A stretch of DNA of 64,000 nucleotides from Candidatus Obscuribacterales bacterium (GTDB taxonomy: Bacteria; Cyanobacteriota; Vampirovibrionia; Obscuribacterales; Obscuribacteraceae), in NCBI GenBank assembly GCA_019744775.1, contig JAIETZ010000004.1, positions 124,001-188,000 of the forward strand. The letters run 5' to 3'. Below the pieces are notes generated by a model. That model searched no databases. It saw only the letters and a list, made by a program, of their open reading frames with translations, and was not told where the DNA came from. Shown here one piece after another: positions 1 to 8,470 of the stretch; positions within the stretch are counted from its first letter, which is position 1; each line of letters opens with the position of its first letter. Position numbers and translations under genes: made by a program.

Positions 1-390
1 CAAATGGTAGCGCAACTTTTGCATACGACTAAATTGCCTGATTGCAAGATTTTATTTTTAGAAAACGTCGGCAATCTAGTTTGTCCAGCTGAATTTCCAT
101 TAGGAGAACACTTGCGAATCGTGCTTCTCTCAATAACTGAAGGCGATGACAAACCAATTAAGTATCCGGTTATTTTCCACAACTGCGATGCGGTCATTTT
201 CACCAAGTCTGATTTATTGCCATTTTGTAAGTTCTCACTTGAAAAAGCCAAGGAAGCAATAAGTAATCTCAATCCGGCAGTTGAATTTTTCGTTGTATCA
301 ACTATTTCCGGCGACGGTTTGTTACAGTGGCGTGACTGGATAGTTGAAAAAGCAAGCAAGAAGATGTCTCACCTACAAATTGGGCTTTAA
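1..390 (+). CDS. hypB: HypB, hydrogenase nickel-insertion GTPase (C-terminal part)
   Basis: The reading frame is open from the first base, so only the last 129 residues are present and the true start lies left of the window. HypB is the GTPase that, with HypA, delivers nickel to the [NiFe] hydrogenase large subunit in the cytoplasm. The visible part has the typical ENVGNLVCPAEF segment with its metal-site cysteine, the LLSITEGDDKPIKYP stretch, and a TKSDLLP sequence in the place of the guanine-specificity box (NKxD in most members; here T-K-S-D). It sits 2 bp upstream of hypC and opens the hydrogenase operon. HypA is not visible and may lie upstream. Confidence 0.93.
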   Translation, partial: QMVAQLLHTTKLPDCKILFLENVGNLVCPAEFPLGEHLRIVLLSITEGDDKPIKYPVIFHNCDAVIFTKSDLLPFCKFSLEKAKEAISNLNPAVEFFVVSTISGDGLLQWRDWIVEKASKKMSHLQIGL

Positions 391-392
391 TC

Positions 393-617
393 ATGTGCAT
401 CACCATGCCCGCTAAAATTGTCTCAATCATCGGTCAAATAGCAACGGTCGAACAAAAGGGCATGGAACGAGAAGTATTATTGGCAGTACCCCAAGCATCT
501 GTAGGCGACTTTGCTTTGGTTTATGGTAATGCTGTAATTGCCTTAATTAGTGAAGCAGAAGCAAGTGAGTCAACTGCGCTGATTACCCGATTAGAGGAGG
601 CGGCCCGCCGGGCTTGA
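393..617 (+). CDS. hypC: HypC/HybG-family hydrogenase maturation chaperone (copy 1)
   Basis: A 74-residue protein that begins Met-Cys, the defining feature of HypC: after removal of Met, the cysteine binds the Fe(CN)2CO precursor together with HypD and then the immature large subunit. The MCITMPAKIV start and the beta-barrel core with AVPQASVGDFALVYGNAVI fit the family length and pattern. It follows hypB by 2 bp and precedes the hydrogenase structural genes. A second HypC is encoded at 21676-21912 in the hypF-hypD cluster, so the two copies may have separate substrates or duties. Confidence 0.92.
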   Translation: MCITMPAKIVSIIGQIATVEQKGMEREVLLAVPQASVGDFALVYGNAVIALISEAEASESTALITRLEEAARRA

Positions 618-624
618 TTTTTTG

Positions 625-1686
625 ATGGAACGATTTTATTGTTTTTCCAAAGACAAATTCCTTGATTTTTTCAAGGCTCTTGAATCATTCGGTACTGTGC
701 AAGCACCGGTTAGGGTGACAGATCAATCCTTCGCATTTCGTGCAGTCAAAGAGCCCAAAGAAATCGCTTTTGAGGCACTTAGAACAATCCTGCCACCTAA
801 AAAATTCTTTTATCCTGGACGCGAAACTCTGGTCAGCTGGCAAGGCAATGAAGTTAAGGATCATCAACCGGAAATTCAAAAGCAAGTTTTATTCGGTGTT
901 CATCCCTGTGATCTTGCCGGACTTGGCATTATGGACACCATTTTTTCGGCTGAACCCCAAGACAATCATTACTTGTTGAGACGCGAGGCAACAATTGTTG
1001 TCGGACTGTCTTGCATGCCGGATAAACACTGCTTCTGCAAGTCCATGGGTACTGATACACCTGACAGCTCGGCGTATGACATATTTTTGACGGACATTGG
1101 CGAAGAATACTTTATTGAAATTAAAACGCCTAGAGCCTATGCATTGTTTGAAAATGATCAATTGCTTCTTAAACCTATTACAGAAGAGCATCGGGAAAAA
1201 TACAAAGACTTCTGGCTAAAACGTTCAGAAGCTTTTCAGATCGGATTTGCTTCCGATAATTTACGTGCCACCATGGACATGGAATGGGACAATCCCGTCT
1301 GGGAAGAGTTAGGTAATCGCTGTTTGAGTTGCGGCAATTGTGTACCTGTTTGTCCGACTTGCTATTGCTTCGACGTTATTGACGTCGCCAGTCTTCACGA
1401 AGACGGCGGTGAGCGTATTCGCGAATGGGATGCGTGCCAATTTACTGGTTTTGCCAAGGTTGCAGGGGATTTCAATTTCCGTCCGGGTCCTGTTGATCGC
1501 TTAAAATTCTGGTATCGTCACAAACTGCACGGATTTGAAGATCCGCATGGCATGCCGACTTGTGTTGGTTGCGGTCGCTGTACAGTATCCTGCCCTTCAG
1601 GTATCGACGATATCGTCGGCACTGTTTTGCGCTTGCAGGCAAAAGTGGAAGAAGAGCCAAAGAAGGGACCAGCAAATGATAAGTAG
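625..1686 (+). CDS. hydB: Group 3b [NiFe] hydrogenase (sulfhydrogenase) beta subunit, iron-sulfur protein
   Basis: A 353-residue electron-transfer subunit of the cytoplasmic bidirectional group 3b hydrogenase. Two ferredoxin-type [4Fe-4S] motifs are visible in the C-terminal third: CLSCGNCVPVCP (Cys 233, 236, 239, 243) and CVGCGRCTVSCP (Cys 313, 316, 319, 323). The N-terminal part has the FGVHPCDLAGL segment typical of HydB/AsrA-like proteins. The ATG at 625 is chosen; a TTG at 622 is directly before it. Its end overlaps the gamma subunit by 11 bp. The subunit should pass electrons between the small subunit and the flavin subunit. Confidence 0.93.
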   Translation: MERFYCFSKDKFLDFFKALESFGTVQAPVRVTDQSFAFRAVKEPKEIAFEALRTILPPKKFFYPGRETLVSWQGNEVKDHQPEIQKQVLFGVHPCDLAGLGIMDTIFSAEPQDNHYLLRREATIVVGLSCMPDKHCFCKSMGTDTPDSSAYDIFLTDIGEEYFIEIKTPRAYALFENDQLLLKPITEEHREKYKDFWLKRSEAFQIGFASDNLRATMDMEWDNPVWEELGNRCLSCGNCVPVCPTCYCFDVIDVASLHEDGGERIREWDACQFTGFAKVAGDFNFRPGPVDRLKFWYRHKLHGFEDPHGMPTCVGCGRCTVSCPSGIDDIVGTVLRLQAKVEEEPKKGPANDK

Positions 1687-2512
1687 CCCTTTTTTACCGA
1701 CAAAAGCAACTATCCGCTCGATGATCCCACTAGCTCCGGATAATTACTTGTTTCAACTGCAATTGTCTGATGCTTCGATGCGTAACTGCCGTCCGGGACA
1801 GTTCATTGAACTTTGGGTGCCTGGAGTTGGTGAGTGTCCAATTTCAGTATGTTCAGGAAGTGTAGACGGCATGATGGAGCTGTGCATCCGTCAAGTAGGC
1901 CGTGTCACTACTGCTCTTTTTCAAAAGCAGGAAGGAGACTGGATTGGACTGCGGGGTCCATACGGGGAAGGGTTTCCCTTAGATGAATATAAAGGCAAAG
2001 ATCTAGTCTTAATTGCCGGCGGACTGGGAGTGGCCCCTATACGGTCGCTTTGGCAATATATTTTGGACAATCGAGACGACTTTGGAAAACTAATAATTAT
2101 TTACGGCATGCGTCATTCAATTGATCTGCTCTTTCGAGCGGAGTTTAAGATTCTTATGCGCAGACGAGATATCGAAGTTTATATAGCTGCAGAAGAAATT
2201 GAAGGACCGGCTCTGCCGCCAGTCTCCCTGCAATTAGGGCGCGTGACGGACATGCTCCGATTGGCACCCATTGACGACAACTTTCAAGCAGCAATATGCG
2301 GGCCACCGGTCATGTATAAATATGTAATTAAAGAGTTGGAAGAAAAAGGACTGACACATCAAAGCATTTGGTTGTCACTTGAAAGACACATGAAATGCGG
2401 TGTTGGTAAGTGCGGACATTGCTTTGTCGGTGGTCAGTTTACGTGCCGAAAAGGTCCTGTTTTCAGACTCAGTGATTTGGAATTTCTACCGGAAGTAATT
2501 GAATGTTCGTAA
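1676..2512 (+). CDS. hydG: Group 3b hydrogenase gamma subunit, FAD/NAD(P)-binding diaphorase
   Basis: A ferredoxin-NADP reductase-like subunit of 278 residues that connects the hydrogenase to NAD(P)(H). The FAD domain has the RPGQFIELW segment, the NAD(P) domain has GGLGVAPIRSL, and near the C-terminus a [2Fe-2S] site of the dihydroorotate-dehydrogenase electron-transfer type is formed by Cys 241, 246, 249 and 257 (KCGVGKCGHC then FTC). The open frame extends upstream to 1535, but that part overlaps the beta gene's ferredoxin motif and is not family-like; the ATG at 1676, overlapping the beta stop, fits the family N-terminus. Confidence 0.92.
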   Translation: MISSPFLPTKATIRSMIPLAPDNYLFQLQLSDASMRNCRPGQFIELWVPGVGECPISVCSGSVDGMMELCIRQVGRVTTALFQKQEGDWIGLRGPYGEGFPLDEYKGKDLVLIAGGLGVAPIRSLWQYILDNRDDFGKLIIIYGMRHSIDLLFRAEFKILMRRRDIEVYIAAEEIEGPALPPVSLQLGRVTDMLRLAPIDDNFQAAICGPPVMYKYVIKELEEKGLTHQSIWLSLERHMKCGVGKCGHCFVGGQFTCRKGPVFRLSDLEFLPEVIECS

Positions 2513-2513
2513 A

Positions 2514-3296
2514 ATGAGACACGAAAAGACACCATTGCCGATGATTGCCGTACACAGTTTGACAGGCTGTGCCGGCGAACTATTAGTCATACTGGAAAAT
2601 CTCGACAAACTTTTGCCATATGTCCAGGTTGTAAGTTTTCCTTTCGCGCAAAGCAAAAACGAAATGCGTCCAGTAGACATCGCCTTTGTGGAAGGCTCAG
2701 TGAGTCAGACGCACGATCTGGAAAAGTTGCAACAAATTCGAAACAACTGCCGCTGGTTGGTGGCAGTAGGCAATTGCGCAGTTTGGGGATGCGTGCAAGC
2801 CGGTTGTGCCAAGACTTCTCCACAAGAAATGCTAAAAGCAGCTTATGGACAAGATATAAATTTTGATGCTTTACCGGCGACAGCAATTGACAAGTATGTT
2901 CCCGTAGATGTAAAACTATCCGGTTGTCCAATAAATGCCACTCAATTCTTATCGGTTACGGCCAGCCTATTAAAAGATCACCTACCGTACATCACTAAAA
3001 AACCGGTTTGCCTTGAGTGCAAGTTGCGCGAAAACGGCTGTGTGTTAATAGAGAAGGATTTGCCCTGTCTGGGTCCTGTTACAGCCGGCGGCTGTGGCGC
3101 GCTGTGTCCAACATTTGGAGCTGCCTGCTATGGTTGCTGGGGCCCTTCAGAAGATCCGCAGATGGAGGCAATGTCCGTCATTTTAGAAGAAAAAGGCTAT
3201 GCAATGGATGAGGTACTGGGAAGACTTAGCGCCTTTGGTGCGCCTAAAGAATTATTTTCACGTAGCTCCAATTTTCAAAATAGGAAGTCAGAATGA
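2514..3296 (+). CDS. hydD: Group 3b hydrogenase delta (small) subunit
   Basis: The small subunit, 260 residues, carrying Fe-S clusters that relay electrons from the Ni-Fe site. Seen: SLTGCAGELL near the N-terminus, VGNCAVWGC in the middle, SGCPIN, and a cysteine-rich C-terminal half (CLECKLRENGC, CLGPVTAGGCGALCP, CYGCWGP). In the first motif the usual second cysteine of CxxC is Glu22 (C19-A-G-E22), so the proximal cluster would have a carboxylate or other ligand; F420-reducing hydrogenase FrhG is known to use an Asp ligand there. The ATG at 2514 is 1 bp after the gamma stop; a TTG at 2499 is a less likely start. The stop overlaps hydA (ATGA). Confidence 0.92.
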   Translation: MRHEKTPLPMIAVHSLTGCAGELLVILENLDKLLPYVQVVSFPFAQSKNEMRPVDIAFVEGSVSQTHDLEKLQQIRNNCRWLVAVGNCAVWGCVQAGCAKTSPQEMLKAAYGQDINFDALPATAIDKYVPVDVKLSGCPINATQFLSVTASLLKDHLPYITKKPVCLECKLRENGCVLIEKDLPCLGPVTAGGCGALCPTFGAACYGCWGPSEDPQMEAMSVILEEKGYAMDEVLGRLSAFGAPKELFSRSSNFQNRKSE

Positions 3297-4609
3297 CTGA
3301 TGAAGAGAAGATAATTGAAATTCCGGAAATTTGCCGAGTGGAAGGACATTCGGCGGTAAAGGTAAATATTCAAGACAATCAGGTAATAGATGTCGCCCTG
3401 GATGTTTTTGAAGGTACTCGTTTTTTTGAACAACTTGTAGTTAACCATCATTATGAGGAGATTCCTCATATAACATCGCGAGTTTGTGCCATTTGCTCAA
3501 CAGGGCATGTTGTCGCAGCAGCATTTGCTATCGAGAACATTCTCAATATTCAAGTGTCTGAACAGACGCATTTGTTGAGAGAACTAATGCACTTAGGCAT
3601 GATAATCGAATCCCATGCTACGCATATTTATGCTCTAGCCTTGCCTGATTTCATTGGTGCTGTGGATTTGCTTGATTTCGCCGGCAACCACGTAAAAGAA
3701 TTTACCGCCTGGACGCAGCTGCGAAAACTAGGAGCAGCTATTCAAACAACAATTGGCGGCAGACCATTCCATCCAATAAATTTACATGTGGGCGGATTGT
3801 CCTCCATTCCAACTGCAGAGGCTCTGTCGCAGTTGCTTATTGAACTCAAACAAAATGAAGCTAATGCTTTCAATACTTGTGAATTACTCAGCGGATTTAT
3901 CCCCAAGACAAAAGCATCAGCAACACCCAATTACCTTGCCTTGCTACCTGAGGCAAGTGGTTATGGATTTTTTGGCAGTACGATAATCTCATCTGCCGGC
4001 TGGCAAGACTCTATTCAAAATTACCAAGAATACCTCACTGAAGTTAGTGTTCCTTATAGTCACGCCAAACGCTCAACAAGCAAAGGACAACCCATAATGG
4101 TCGGAGCCATGTCACGGCTGCATCATTTCAGCAAGCGTTTGACACCTGCAGCAAAACAATTTTACGAATCTTCTCCATTATCAAAAGGTGATACTAATAC
4201 TATTTGGAATAACCTTGCCCAGGCAATTGAAATTGTCGAAGCGATTGAGCGCTCTAAAAACATCATTGAAAAGTTATTGACTGAGCCAAGCGAATTAGGT
4301 CGCGACTGTCATATCAGACGTACTGAGGGCAAAGCCGGAAAAGCAGTCGGCGCCGTCGAATGTCCACGCGGCACTTTATACCACTATTATGAAATCGACG
4401 AAGCCGGTAAAATTCAAAAGGCGGATATGATTACCCCGTCTGCTCAAAATAGCCACCGCATTGAAGCGGATATACGCGAAGTAGTTAATTCTTCTATTTC
4501 AGGCGATGAGGCAAATATCCAGTCTAATCTTGAAACGCTGGTTCGAGCTTACGATCCATGTAACACCTGCGCCACCCACATGGTGAGTGTCCATTACAAA
4601 CAAGTATAA
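3293..4609 (+). CDS. hydA: Group 3b [NiFe] hydrogenase alpha (large) subunit
   Basis: The catalytic subunit, 438 residues, holding the Ni-Fe(CN)2CO centre. Both nickel-binding motifs are intact: RVCAICSTGH (Cys65, Cys68) and DPCNTCATH (Cys423, Cys426). After His429 there are 9 residues, MVSVHYKQV, the likely C-terminal extension removed by a maturation endopeptidase; no endopeptidase gene is visible in the window. It is the last gene of the operon, its start overlaps the delta stop by 4 bp, and an inverted repeat at 4752-4779 follows. Group 3b enzymes oxidise H2 with NAD(P)+ or make H2 as an electron sink. Confidence 0.95.
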   Translation: MTDEEKIIEIPEICRVEGHSAVKVNIQDNQVIDVALDVFEGTRFFEQLVVNHHYEEIPHITSRVCAICSTGHVVAAAFAIENILNIQVSEQTHLLRELMHLGMIIESHATHIYALALPDFIGAVDLLDFAGNHVKEFTAWTQLRKLGAAIQTTIGGRPFHPINLHVGGLSSIPTAEALSQLLIELKQNEANAFNTCELLSGFIPKTKASATPNYLALLPEASGYGFFGSTIISSAGWQDSIQNYQEYLTEVSVPYSHAKRSTSKGQPIMVGAMSRLHHFSKRLTPAAKQFYESSPLSKGDTNTIWNNLAQAIEIVEAIERSKNIIEKLLTEPSELGRDCHIRRTEGKAGKAVGAVECPRGTLYHYYEIDEAGKIQKADMITPSAQNSHRIEADIREVVNSSISGDEANIQSNLETLVRAYDPCNTCATHMVSVHYKQV

Positions 4610-4751
4610 TTACTTTCTTTGTCCTTCTAAAGCTTATCAACCAAAAGGATGAGTCGCCAAATCATTCCTAGGGACAATGTATTTTTGCCTCTTCAAAGCC
4701 ACAATAGAAATATAGCAATTCTAAGGTTTTCTGTTTTCCGTATGCCGCATG

Positions 4752-4779
4752 TCAACGAGCCTCCCAAAGGGCTCGTTGA
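4752..4779. terminator. Inverted repeat between convergent genes, likely bidirectional terminator
   Basis: A 10 bp perfect stem TCAACGAGCC / GGCTCGTTGA with an 8 nt loop lies between the end of hydA and the end of the converging universal stress gene. It is followed by TTTAATTTG on the plus strand, a weak T-rich tail, so it could end transcription from both sides. Confidence 0.7.
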
Positions 4780-4780
4780 T

Positions 4781-5251
4781 TTAATTTGTGGGCGCTGTAG
4801 CCTTGTCTTGTCTCTCTGCTTTGCCAGAAGTGTTTGAGACAGGATAGCGCAGAACGACTATCGAACAAGGGGCATGTGACAATACCTCCATGGAGACGCT
4901 GCCTAAAATGAACTTATTTAAGCCTTGCTTGCCATGCGAGCCTACAACAATTAGATCAGCACTCCATGCCTTAGCACTTTCAACAATTTTTTCTTTGGCA
5001 TAACCTTCAACGATTTCGCCTGCCACATCGAATTCAGGGAATCTTTGCTTCAAGCGCTTCGTCATACCAGAAACAAGCTCTTCGGCATCTTTCCTATACT
5101 GATCACTTGGCCAAGCGTAAACTGCTTCTTCAGCCTCGATGGCGTGCAAGAGCTTAACCTCTGTACCGGCAGGGTAGCTGTGCTTTGAAAAGTATTCCTC
5201 AATGCTTGCAGCCAACATCTTATCTTCTAAGCCAATCAAGATTCTTGCCAT
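4781..5251 (-). CDS. Universal stress protein (UspA family)
   Basis: A UspA-type alpha/beta protein of 156 residues. The ATP-binding signature GSHGKQGLNKFILGSVSMEVL (G-2x-G-9x-G-S type) is clear, followed by HAPCSIVVLR. The start at 5251 (MARILIGL) is preferred because AGGAG lies 8 nt upstream; the ATG at 5257 would be only 2 nt from it. It is the downstream partner of the alpha/beta hydrolase gene. One of four Usp genes between 4.8 and 7.5 kb; such clusters are usual in low-oxygen or starvation regulons. A C-terminal tail of about 15 residues is polar and probably disordered. Confidence 0.9.
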   Translation of the reverse strand: MARILIGLEDKMLAASIEEYFSKHSYPAGTEVKLLHAIEAEEAVYAWPSDQYRKDAEELVSGMTKRLKQRFPEFDVAGEIVEGYAKEKIVESAKAWSADLIVVGSHGKQGLNKFILGSVSMEVLSHAPCSIVVLRYPVSNTSGKAERQDKATAPTN

Positions 5252-5269
5252 GTTCATATCTCCTTTGGA

Positions 5270-5935
5270 CTATTTCGAGCTGAACCAATTACTAGCTAAT
5301 GCCGCTGCTCTTTCTAAAGTGCCCGGCTCTTCAAATAAATGGGTAGCTCCAGGAACAATTGCTAATTCCTTTTCGCAGCTGAGCTTAGTGAAAGCCTGCT
5401 TATTGAGCTTAATTACTTCTTCGTCCAATCCACCCACTATCAACAACGTAGGCGCATTTACCAGAGACAGTGCATTACCAGCTAAATCAGGGCGTCCGCC
5501 TCTTGATACGACCGCGTAGACAACGTCTGACAGATAAGCAGCAGCCAAAAGAGCAGCCGCAGCACCGGTGCTTGCGCCAAAATAACCTATCTTCAAATGA
5601 GACAGAGAAGCTTCATGCAGAAGCCAATTAGTAGTTTCCACCATTCGTAAGCCGAGCAAATCAATGTCAAATCGCAAATGTCTGGTGTGCAAGTCAATAC
5701 GTTCCTCCTCAGGGGTGAGAAGATCAAAAAGAAAAGTGCCGATGCCTGCCTCATTTAAGATGGAACTGACATATTGATTGCGTGGACTATGCCTGCTTGA
5801 GCCGCTGCCGTGTGCGAAGACAACTAATTTATCGGCTCCTTTAGGCAAATATAGGTCTCCATTCAGACAAGTGCCGGCGGCGCATACCATTAATGGCGTC
5901 TTTAGTCCTTCCAAATCTTTGACGGTTTTGTACAT
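5270..5935 (-). CDS. Alpha/beta hydrolase, dienelactone-hydrolase-like
   Basis: A cytoplasmic alpha/beta-hydrolase of about 221 residues. The nucleophile elbow GASTGAA, an acidic residue in GGLDEEV and the histidine in GATHLFEEPG form a complete catalytic triad. The VVFAHGSGSSRHSPRN oxyanion region is typical of the group that occurs fused to or beside phosphoribosyltransferases in stress islands; here a PRT is encoded at 16836-17522. Start: ATG at 5935 with AAGG 8 nt upstream; a GTG at 5944 overlaps the Shine-Dalgarno and is rejected. The natural substrate is unknown. It is followed after 18 bp by a Usp gene on the same strand. Confidence 0.85.
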   Translation of the reverse strand: MYKTVKDLEGLKTPLMVCAAGTCLNGDLYLPKGADKLVVFAHGSGSSRHSPRNQYVSSILNEAGIGTFLFDLLTPEEERIDLHTRHLRFDIDLLGLRMVETTNWLLHEASLSHLKIGYFGASTGAAAALLAAAYLSDVVYAVVSRGGRPDLAGNALSLVNAPTLLIVGGLDEEVIKLNKQAFTKLSCEKELAIVPGATHLFEEPGTLERAAALASNWFSSK

Positions 5936-6003
5936 GCTGGTCACCTTCCGCCGTTTCCTTTAGATATTTCCACCTATAAGTCCATAATCGCATTTCTTGA
6001 CAG

Positions 6004-6029
6004 TGTGAGCCTCCGTCCTTCGGCTGATT
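6004..6029. promoter_or_regulatory. Imperfect inverted repeat in a divergent promoter region
   Basis: Between the hydrolase (minus) and a Usp (plus) lies TGTGAGCC-10 nt-GGCTGATT, an imperfect dyad. The right half GG[AC]TGATT recurs in three other stress-gene intergenic regions (11171, 17818, 27808). It could be an operator for the local response regulator; this is inference from recurrence only. Confidence 0.3.
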
Positions 6030-6086
6030 ATTGGTTACTATACTTGCGATACAATTGCTTTGATGATGGTTGCCGGAAAGAAAAAA

Positions 6087-6527
6087 ATGAAAGTATTAAT
6101 TGCAGTAGATGACGCCATATTTGCAGATGAAATTGCAAATTTCGTAATTTGTCAGGGCTGGCCTGCCAAGACTGAATTTCGTATTTTGCATGTAATTGAC
6201 TGGCCACTGGAATCAGAAATGCATTCATCACAAATGATGGATGACTTCCTCGAGAACCGCTATCAGATGGGCAGGCAAATCAGCCAGAAGGTTTTAGAAA
6301 CTATCGAAAAGAGCCTCAAGGACGTAATAGTAGAACAGGAAATCCTAAATGGTCATGCGGCCGAACGCATCCTAAACGTAGCGCGAGGCTGGGGAGCCGA
6401 TCAAATAATTGTGGGTTCACACGGGCGATCCGGGCTGGGATTGTTCCTGTTAGGAAGTGTGTCTAATGCAATAGTTAGCAATGCAAAATGCACGGTCACC
6501 GTTGTTCGCAAGACGGACAACAACTAG
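6087..6527 (+). CDS. Universal stress protein (UspA family)
   Basis: A 146-residue Usp with the MKVLIAVDDA start strand and the nucleotide-binding signature GSHGRSGLGLFLLGSVSNAIV near the C-terminus, so ATP binding is likely. I prefer the ATG at 6087, which gives the normal Usp N-terminus and has GGAAAG a few bases upstream; ATGs at 6063 and 6066 would add 7-8 residues without a good ribosome site. It is divergent from the alpha/beta hydrolase and converges on two further Usp genes. Confidence 0.9.
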   Translation: MKVLIAVDDAIFADEIANFVICQGWPAKTEFRILHVIDWPLESEMHSSQMMDDFLENRYQMGRQISQKVLETIEKSLKDVIVEQEILNGHAAERILNVARGWGADQIIVGSHGRSGLGLFLLGSVSNAIVSNAKCTVTVVRKTDNN

Positions 6528-6535
6528 ACAAACAC

Positions 6536-7033
6536 TTACTTTCTTACTTTAGATGAGTGTTCATGACTCGATTTGCAAGACTTAGTTCCAGCCCCTGTTT
6601 TGGCTCGCACAATTTCCACGGAGCAAGGTGCATGCGCTGCAATTGTTCGAGAAACACTACCCAGTAGGAAGTGAGGACAAATATTACGTCCATGTGCTCC
6701 AACTAAAATTTGATCCGCCGACCAATCTATTGCAGCCTCGATAATTTCTACTTTTGGATCACCTTCTCTAACTTCAAAATGGGCTTTTGCAGTCGGAATA
6801 TGCTCTTCAAGCCGATCCCTGATTTGTGCGCATAGTTCGGTCATATGCTCATGTCGGCGAGCACGCAAATTTATTAGCTGTTCTTTTAAAACATCGTCTT
6901 CATCCCCGATATACAGGGATTCTATAACGGTCAATACCTTGAACTGCGTATCGGGAAGCCAGTGACGTCTAACTACTGTATCAACTACATGCTTCGAATA
7001 AGGTGAATCATCAATTGCCACTATAACTTTCAT
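6536..7033 (-). CDS. Universal stress protein (UspA family)
   Basis: A 165-residue Usp (MKVIVAIDDSPYSKHVV) with the signature GAHGRNICPHFLLGSVSRTIA, a slightly atypical version of the ATP-binding loop (GAHGRN..), so nucleotide binding is probable rather than certain. The frame is open further upstream, but the ATG at 7033 gives the family N-terminus and overlaps the stop of the upstream Usp gene by 4 bp (ATGA), indicating translational coupling. The C-terminal about 20 residues are basic and polar. Confidence 0.9.
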   Translation of the reverse strand: MKVIVAIDDSPYSKHVVDTVVRRHWLPDTQFKVLTVIESLYIGDEDDVLKEQLINLRARRHEHMTELCAQIRDRLEEHIPTAKAHFEVREGDPKVEIIEAAIDWSADQILVGAHGRNICPHFLLGSVSRTIAAHAPCSVEIVRAKTGAGTKSCKSSHEHSSKVRK

Positions 7034-7524
7034 ATCAACATTTCCTCGCGCGTTTTTGCAACTTTTACTTTCTTGGCTTTTATTTTCGGCAAGCGCACAA
7101 CTGTAACAGTGCACAATGCATTTTGTAGAATTGATGTGGACACGCTGCCCAAAATAAATTGGCTTACGCCACGGCGACCATGAGAGCCGACAAAGATCAT
7201 GTCGGCAGGCCATTCTTTGGCTAATTTCAATATTTCTTCCTTGGGATGCCCTTCCAAAACAACCTCCTCAATATGGGTCGTTTTGAGGGCTGTACGCATT
7301 CTTAAGGCAGTATGCCTAACAAGGGCTTTTGCTTGACGCCTAATCAGTTTAACATCAGACTCCAAAAGAGGAAGAAAAGTTATCTCACGACTGTCATCAA
7401 GCAATATCGGTTCTAGAACATTTACGACCTTGAATTCGGTACGTGGCGGCCATTGATGATTTATCACGTAGTCGGCAATGGCAGCGCCAAAAGCTTCGTC
7501 ATCGACAGCAATCAAAACTTTCAT
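7030..7524 (-). CDS. Universal stress protein (UspA family)
   Basis: A 164-residue Usp starting MKVLIAVDDEAFGAAIADYV, with GSHGRRGVSQFILGSVSTSIL as the ATP-binding signature and LCTVTVVRLP after it. GAGGA lies 4 nt before the ATG. It is the first gene of a two-Usp operon with 6536-7033. N-terminal sequence is close to that of the Usp at 6087-6527, which suggests local duplication. Confidence 0.92.
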   Translation of the reverse strand: MKVLIAVDDEAFGAAIADYVINHQWPPRTEFKVVNVLEPILLDDSREITFLPLLESDVKLIRRQAKALVRHTALRMRTALKTTHIEEVVLEGHPKEEILKLAKEWPADMIFVGSHGRRGVSQFILGSVSTSILQNALCTVTVVRLPKIKAKKVKVAKTREEMLI

Positions 7525-7625
7525 CGGTTCCTCAACTTTCCTGTATGTTTACGCAATAAGCATGACACAGGCTCGCCGCACCAACCTCGGCCGAAATGCT
7601 GAGTCGCGTATCCCTACTGAATTAA

Positions 7626-8354
7626 TTAAACCAATCCGCGTCGCATTGCTTGGACCGCTGCCTGGGTGCGATCGTCGACTGCCAGTTTATTTAAAATATT
7701 GCGCACATGGGTCTTTGCCGTGGGCAACGAAATTATCAGCCGATCGGCAATGTCTTGGTTAGATAGACCTTCGACAATAAGGTTCAATACTTCTAGCTCC
7801 CTTGGCGAAAGCGGCTCGGGCAAAGAGGGCCCTGGCGCTGGACGAGGTTCTACTGCAGTAGAGGGCGCTTCATTCTTAGTAAATTCCCATTGGCTCTCCT
7901 GCGTCTTCGCACGAGAGGTCTGCTGCTTGAGCACTTTGGCTGCAATAGCGGCATCCAGCCAAATGTCTCCGGCAAAAACACTTCGAATAGCTGCATATAG
8001 GCGATCCGGTTCTACATCCTTCAGGCAATAACCACCGGCACCGGCGGCAAGTGAAGCAGCGATATCTTGCTCGTTATCATGAGAAGTGAGCATTATTATC
8101 TTGGCAGCGGAATTACTTTCCAAGATTGTTTTCGAGGCTTGAATGCCATCCATGATTGGCATACCGACATCCATGAGCACGACATCCGGCTTAGCTGATT
8201 GGTAGGCCGCGACCGCTTCTTCTCCGTTAGCCGCTTCGGCTACGACCGTCAAATCCTCTGTACGCCCCAGTACTGTCTTAATTCCAATTCGAGTGAGCTG
8301 ATGATCCTCAACCAACAGAATTTTGATTTTTTGCGCACATTCTTTGTCAGCCAC
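7626..8354 (-). CDS. NarL/FixJ-family two-component response regulator
   Basis: A 242-residue regulator: receiver domain (about residues 10-125) with acidic pair Glu16-Asp17, phosphoacceptor Asp62 in VVLMDVGMP and Lys in YCLKDV; a Pro- and Ala-rich linker (about 145-175); and a C-terminal LuxR-type helix-turn-helix (LSPRELEVLNLIVEGLSNQDIADRL and TAKTHVRNILNKL). The start is GTG at 8354 with AGGGA upstream. It is divergent from the globin-coupled histidine kinase at 8471-10078, its likely partner. By analogy with DosS/DosR systems it may activate the surrounding Usp and hydrogenase genes in low oxygen. Confidence 0.93.
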   Translation of the reverse strand: MADKECAQKIKILLVEDHQLTRIGIKTVLGRTEDLTVVAEAANGEEAVAAYQSAKPDVVLMDVGMPIMDGIQASKTILESNSAAKIIMLTSHDNEQDIAASLAAGAGGYCLKDVEPDRLYAAIRSVFAGDIWLDAAIAAKVLKQQTSRAKTQESQWEFTKNEAPSTAVEPRPAPGPSLPEPLSPRELEVLNLIVEGLSNQDIADRLIISLPTAKTHVRNILNKLAVDDRTQAAVQAMRRGLV

Positions 8355-8470
8355 GAGTGTCCCTAATCCTGTCGGTTATTACACAATTTTGTTTATTATA
8401 GATATGCTTTGGTACAAATGACAAATACCATGCACTATGCACTTAACCACCTGCAAGTCCGGAAACAACA

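Noticed and set aside
1535-1675. N-terminal extension of the hydrogenase gamma subunit
   Set aside because: The extension is coded in the beta subunit's ferredoxin motif region in another frame, and the family begins near the ATG at 1676.
7034-7213. 60-residue N-terminal extension of the Usp ending at 6536
   Set aside because: It lies inside the upstream Usp gene; the ATG at 7033 gives the normal family start.
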